37,231 nucleotides of DNA, from positions 16,192 through 53,422 of the forward strand of contig JAKVBY010000028.1 of NCBI GenBank assembly GCA_022446825.1, in the 5' to 3' direction. Under the pieces are notes generated by a model. The model did no database searches and was not told where the DNA came from. It saw only the letters and a program-made list of their open reading frames with translations. The stretch comes from Pirellulaceae bacterium (lineage in GTDB: Bacteria; Planctomycetota; Planctomycetia; Pirellulales; Pirellulaceae). Position numbers and translations under genes: made by a program. Positions 33,701 through 37,231 of this stretch are shown here, in pieces (within the stretch, counting starts at the first letter, position 1; each line of letters opens with the position of its first letter).

Positions 33701-36700
33701 GGCGGCTATTTGCGGCGCGAGAAACGCCCTTTTTGTAGGAATTAAATCGGTCAAATAACTCAGCGGGCGGCCTGGAGAGATCACTGGATTCTTGCAAACC
33801 CTGCATGTCGTCATCCGACAATTCACCTTGGCGTACACGCAATCCGCTCCGCCTCAATCCTAAGCTACGGAGGTTTTCCGTCAATTCATGTTGGCCGCTG
33901 GCATCTCCTGTCGCTGCCGTCCGCCTCAACTTTTTCCAGCGTTCCAGAAATTCTTGTAATTCGGCCTGCGTCCAACCCAACTTGTCGAGTAATTCCTGCT
34001 CCGCTTGAGTGTCTTGATCTTCCAAACGCTCTAAGACCAGATCTGTCGCTTGCCGCGCATAGTCCAAATTGGCTGCTTCTCCAGGCGGCACTACTCCACC
34101 TGAATTGCCAAGGCGTCCATCATCATCCCCAGGAATTCCGCCTCCCGTCGGATTTCCCGCACGTCCCTGGCCATCTTGGTTTTCCGCCGCATCTCCATCC
34201 TGATCGGGTCCGCTGTTGTTCTCCGAGGAGGGGCCAGGCGTCAGCGCATCCGCCGACTTATCTTTTCCACCCTGCGAGGAAGCCGTTTCGCGTAAACCAC
34301 TCCCCTGGCCCGACTGCTCCCCCGTTTGCCCTGTTTTTCCATCGGCCGCTTGTTTCTCACCAGCCCGCTCCGAAGTTTCCCCAACGCCGCTTTCGTTCGA
34401 TCCGGCGTTGCCTTGGTCTGCCGAGGTATTGCTGCCAGCTGTATCGTTTCCTGCCTGATTGGCACCCTGCCCTCCACCTTTTCCGCCACCGCCACTCTGA
34501 TCCCCACTCGTGGACCCTTCAGAATCCGATTGTTTGTTGCTGGCGCTGGAGGACTGTGCCGGATCTGACGGTGATGCTTCCGAGTTATTTGAAGTAGGTT
34601 TTTTCGCGCTGTCACGATTGTTTCCTGTCGACTCCGGTGCCCCTTTTTTTTCTTCACTGGCATTCCCGGCACCTGCCTCACCCGCATCACCCAGGCCGGG
34701 GTCCTTACCCACATCCTGGGCTTCATCCTGTTTACTTCCCTCTTGGTCTGCCGTTCCCGCAGCCCCCGCCTCTGGGGAGCCAGCGTCTTGAGGTGATTGC
34801 TCCGCAGAGTTTTCCTTCGCAGGGCCCTCGGCGGCATTTTCCGTGTCTCCCCCTGTCGTGTTACTCTGGTCACCTTGCTGAGATGACGATTCCTGCGCGG
34901 TCGCAGGAGAAGGCTCTGCAGCAGGCACCGCCTCACTCCCTGCTTCACTCGACTCGTCTGCCGCAGCGGCAGCCGTGTTGCCTGGCGGCTGTGACGTCTG
35001 TTCCGCCGCTCCTTCCCTGGGAGCCTCTTGACGATCTCGCTCGGCAAAGTGCTCTAATGCCTTCTCAAAGACCTCGCCGTCATGCAACGGCTCGTCACTT
35101 GGATTCGTGTTGCCTTCACCTGTGTTGCCTTCACCTGTAGGAATTCCTTCCTGTCCACTCTCGGTCTCCGAACTGTCACCTCCCGTGTTGCCACTCGGAG
35201 AAGTTTCTCCCTTGCCTGCCGCAACATTGCCAGCGCTCTGTTCCGACGAGGAATCACCCGAAAGTTCTTCCGCACGGTCCTCACTCTGCCCAGCCGCCGA
35301 GGAGGTATTACCCGCTTGATCCTCTTTGTCACCGTCGCCTTGCTCATCACCTTGCCTTGCTTCGGCATCCTCTGATGGCATCTCTTCACCAGCCTCCGGC
35401 GGCATCTCCGCGACGGGCTCTGTGGGCTTTCCCCCATTCCCTTCTTCTTCGCCAGCCAACCCATCCCCTTCCTCTTGGGCAGGAAGACCTTCCGGAGCGA
35501 CAATCCGCAATAAGAAGGCTTCGGACTCTCCCGTGTTTGGCTGAAACTGCTCGTTGCTGGCGGACCCGCGGTTGTCTGTAGCTACGGCAAAAACAATGAC
35601 TTCCTCACCAGCCACTAAACCATAAGTGGCCGGTCGAAAATCAAATCGCTCAATAACTTGCCCTACCTTACCTGTTTCCGAGACCATCAGCACTTCACGA
35701 AAAACTTGCTTTTCTCCGGTCCGAGCCACGACCTGCAATTCACTTAGAGCAAAATCCGGATCAATGGCCCGGACCTCAATCAGTTGCTGCCCATCTTGGG
35801 GAACTTCCACGCTCAATTCCACCGGACTCAAAATTTCGACTTCCGGACTTAGGTCAGCAATGACATTGATCTGATGCAAAATCGGCTGCTGGCTTCGAAC
35901 ACCGGTTAGATTCTTAAACCAAGTCTGATAGGAAAGATGCACCGGTGTTCTCCGGTCATCCTGCAATTCCAGCACAAAGGACACTTCGGCATCTCGATCG
36001 TTACACTTCATTACCAAGCCATGACCGTGCATACCCTGCTCATGAGGAGAATTTAACAACGGGTCAAAGTCGACATTGGCGGTATGAATCGGCTGGTTCG
36101 CACGCGCATACAGGGTCACTGTGGTTCCTTCAATGGCTTCCAAGTCACCCTGCCGTTCCACCACTCGTGGGGGCCGACCCGTATACCCAGGAAACTTATA
36201 CTCCACACGTTCAATCAAGATTGTGGGAGCAGGTAACACCGTCAGTCGATAGGACTCAGTCGTCGCGTCTCCGGCGACGATACGATACTTGAGATCCTGC
36301 TGAATTCCAGCAGAACTCTCAGGAGCTTCGCATTCATATTGAAATCCGTCTGCAGATAGGTTCATCGCAACGATGCGATCTTCTACTCGCCCATCAAGCG
36401 TTCGGTAGATCATCTTGACCGAGTCATCCTCACTAACTCCTTGGACGTCCGCCGATACACTTACCATCTGCCCATAAAAAACGGTCTTTGTTCCAGGCGA
36501 GACTCTTGTAATGGCGACCCTTGCAGGCCGCTTAATATCTGCCCAAGGTGCACCAATGCGTCGCACGGTTTGAAATATGTCTTTGGGTGACAGCATGGTG
36601 TAAATTGCGCTGGCAAGTAGAACAGCAATCAACACATAGCCCATACGAATGACTTTCGATCGATCGACTGCCGTGTCAACGGAGACAGCGGACAAGTCCA

Positions 36701-37154
36701 CGGCGGCTCGCTGACGCATTGCTTTCAGTACGGCCACACGCACCTTGTGTTGCTCGTTGCGCAACAATAAGAAATTAATCAAACTGTTCTTTAACGCCGG
36801 TTGCCCTTGCTCAATTTGTTGCGCCACATAAATTGGATTAATCTCACGAAACAACAGCGGTGCGACGGCCCTTACGCTATAAACTAAAACTCCACCGAGG
36901 AGTACCACCAGTGCCAGCCAGCGGCTCCAAATAGCAAGCTCCATTCCCCAGTGATCGATACAGGCTAAGATCAGTACGTAACTCACAATACCGACGGACA
37001 GCAACATCAGGGAACTGAACAAATCGACAAGTTTGACTTGCAAACGGGTCTTTGCCAAACGCGTTTCAATGTACCGCTCACCTTCATCGCTCAACGAAGG
37101 CGATGTCTGGACGGGTGGCGGAGTCGGCGAGAGGTTAGTCGTGCCCGTTGCCAT
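33693..37154 (-). CDS. Large membrane protein with a disordered Ser/Gly/Glu tract
   Basis: The 1153-residue product has two membrane segments at about 43-66 and 76-96 and a third at about 170-187. A large folded part (about 200-555) with beta-rich repeats follows, including a VEYKFPGYTGRPPRVV block typical of big planctomycete membrane proteins resembling the DUF4175 type. Residues 560-1025 are low complexity and probably disordered, rich in Gly, Ser, Glu, Gln, Asn and Asp. They are interrupted by one helix-like segment (687-714, with a FEKALEHFAERDRQE core). The last 125 residues (1028-1153) are again ordered and helical (ARQATDLVLERLEDQ, WTQAELQEFLERWKKLRR). Function is unknown; cell-envelope integrity is a guess. 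The ATG at 37154 has GAGGA six bases upstream, but the frame stays open to the window edge, so the gene may start further up. nadB overlaps its end. Confidence 0.75.
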   Translation of the reverse strand: MATGTTNLSPTPPPVQTSPSLSDEGERYIETRLAKTRLQVKLVDLFSSLMLLSVGIVSYVLILACIDHWGMELAIWSRWLALVVLLGGVLVYSVRAVAPLLFREINPIYVAQQIEQGQPALKNSLINFLLLRNEQHKVRVAVLKAMRQRAAVDLSAVSVDTAVDRSKVIRMGYVLIAVLLASAIYTMLSPKDIFQTVRRIGAPWADIKRPARVAITRVSPGTKTVFYGQMVSVSADVQGVSEDDSVKMIYRTLDGRVEDRIVAMNLSADGFQYECEAPESSAGIQQDLKYRIVAGDATTESYRLTVLPAPTILIERVEYKFPGYTGRPPRVVERQGDLEAIEGTTVTLYARANQPIHTANVDFDPLLNSPHEQGMHGHGLVMKCNDRDAEVSFVLELQDDRRTPVHLSYQTWFKNLTGVRSQQPILHQINVIADLSPEVEILSPVELSVEVPQDGQQLIEVRAIDPDFALSELQVVARTGEKQVFREVLMVSETGKVGQVIERFDFRPATYGLVAGEEVIVFAVATDNRGSASNEQFQPNTGESEAFLLRIVAPEGLPAQEEGDGLAGEEEGNGGKPTEPVAEMPPEAGEEMPSEDAEARQGDEQGDGDKEDQAGNTSSAAGQSEDRAEELSGDSSSEQSAGNVAAGKGETSPSGNTGGDSSETESGQEGIPTGEGNTGEGNTNPSDEPLHDGEVFEKALEHFAERDRQEAPREGAAEQTSQPPGNTAAAAADESSEAGSEAVPAAEPSPATAQESSSQQGDQSNTTGGDTENAAEGPAKENSAEQSPQDAGSPEAGAAGTADQEGSKQDEAQDVGKDPGLGDAGEAGAGNASEEKKGAPESTGNNRDSAKKPTSNNSEASPSDPAQSSSASNKQSDSEGSTSGDQSGGGGKGGGQGANQAGNDTAGSNTSADQGNAGSNESGVGETSERAGEKQAADGKTGQTGEQSGQGSGLRETASSQGGKDKSADALTPGPSSENNSGPDQDGDAAENQDGQGRAGNPTGGGIPGDDDGRLGNSGGVVPPGEAANLDYARQATDLVLERLEDQDTQAEQELLDKLGWTQAELQEFLERWKKLRRTAATGDASGQHELTENLRSLGLRRSGLRVRQGELSDDDMQGLQESSDLSRPPAELFDRFNSYKKGVSRAANSRRD
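34080..35477 (-). repeat. Low-complexity coding tract
   Basis: This DNA encodes the disordered tract of the 1153-residue protein and contains many short imperfect GGx, SSx and GAx codon runs. One exact tandem unit encodes TGEGN-TGEGN near 35107-35136. The biased composition creates long spurious open frames on both strands, which I do not annotate. Confidence 0.7.
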
Positions 37155-37231
37155 CAGATCCTCACCTGTTACGAAAAGAGGTTGGCCCTCACCATACCTC
37201 GTCCAACGAATTTCGTCATGGTAAACTAACT
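37155..37231. other. Window edge upstream of the large membrane protein
   Basis: On the minus strand the frame of the 1153-residue protein is open through this whole stretch without another start codon of ATG, GTG or TTG type. An upstream coding region outside the window may therefore continue into it. The GAGGA ribosome site just before 37154 argues for the annotated start. Confidence 0.5.

Noticed and set aside
33701-33838. N-terminal extension of NadB
   Set aside because: The extra residues are read from another frame of the upstream gene and exceed the usual NadB length.
34241-35503. Long open frames in other frames and on the opposite strand of the disordered tract
   Set aside because: They are by-products of biased codons in the low-complexity region; their translations are Arg- or Pro/Ser-rich without motifs.

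Overview
The window looks like a chromosomal segment of a member of the Planctomycetota, most likely Pirellulales or a relative. This is inferred from gene content and base composition close to 50% GC, not from a search. The indicators are an oversized SecA (1224 residues), a fused ABC-2 permease/GldG-type protein next to a DUF4340 protein, a DUF3179 protein, an FHA-headed sigma-54 activator, and a large membrane protein with a disordered acidic Ser/Gly/Glu tract of about 465 residues. WaaA (Kdo transferase) implies a lipid A outer membrane. I see no tRNA, rRNA, CRISPR array, insertion sequence or prophage gene.

Layout. (1) 1-346 holds no convincing gene. (2) 347-1369 (-) is a DUF3179 protein whose frame is crossed by a single in-frame TGA. 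The TGA sits exactly where the family has the first Cys of a CxxC motif and is followed by a SECIS-like hairpin, so I read it as a selenoprotein with a UxxC motif. (3) 1435-2436 (+) is a secreted HExxH protein. (4) 2443-4540 (-) is metK followed by a membrane protein gene. (5) 4652-9772 (-) is secA followed by waaA. (6) 10136-10942 (+) is a PhnP-like metallo-beta-lactamase protein. (7) 11023-13155 (-) is a Prc/CtpA-type tail-specific protease, divergent from (8) an FHA-GAF-sigma-54 activator and a YheT-type hydrolase (+). (9) 16460-21652 (+) is an exported beta-propeller protein and a fused HyuA-HyuB/5-oxoprolinase-type protein. (10) 21673-22944 (-) is an MFS exporter, divergent from (11) a three-gene operon (+): a PaaK-like adenylating enzyme, a cysteine-desulfurase-like PLP enzyme and a DUF971 protein. 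A perfect CRP-type palindrome lies between 10 and 11. (12) After a strong bidirectional terminator, 26117-31762 (-) encodes an ABC ATPase, the permease/GldG fusion and the DUF4340 protein, which together look like a Gld-type ABC machine. (13) 32072-37154 (-) is the large disordered-tract membrane protein overlapping nadB by 8 bases.

The most notable points are the probable selenocysteine DUF3179 protein with its hairpin, the repeated helical modules in SecA, the Gld-type ABC cassette, and the adenylation/PLP/DUF971 operon next to the CRP-type site. Every functional statement is read from sequence and recalled family features. Nothing was searched or folded by computer.
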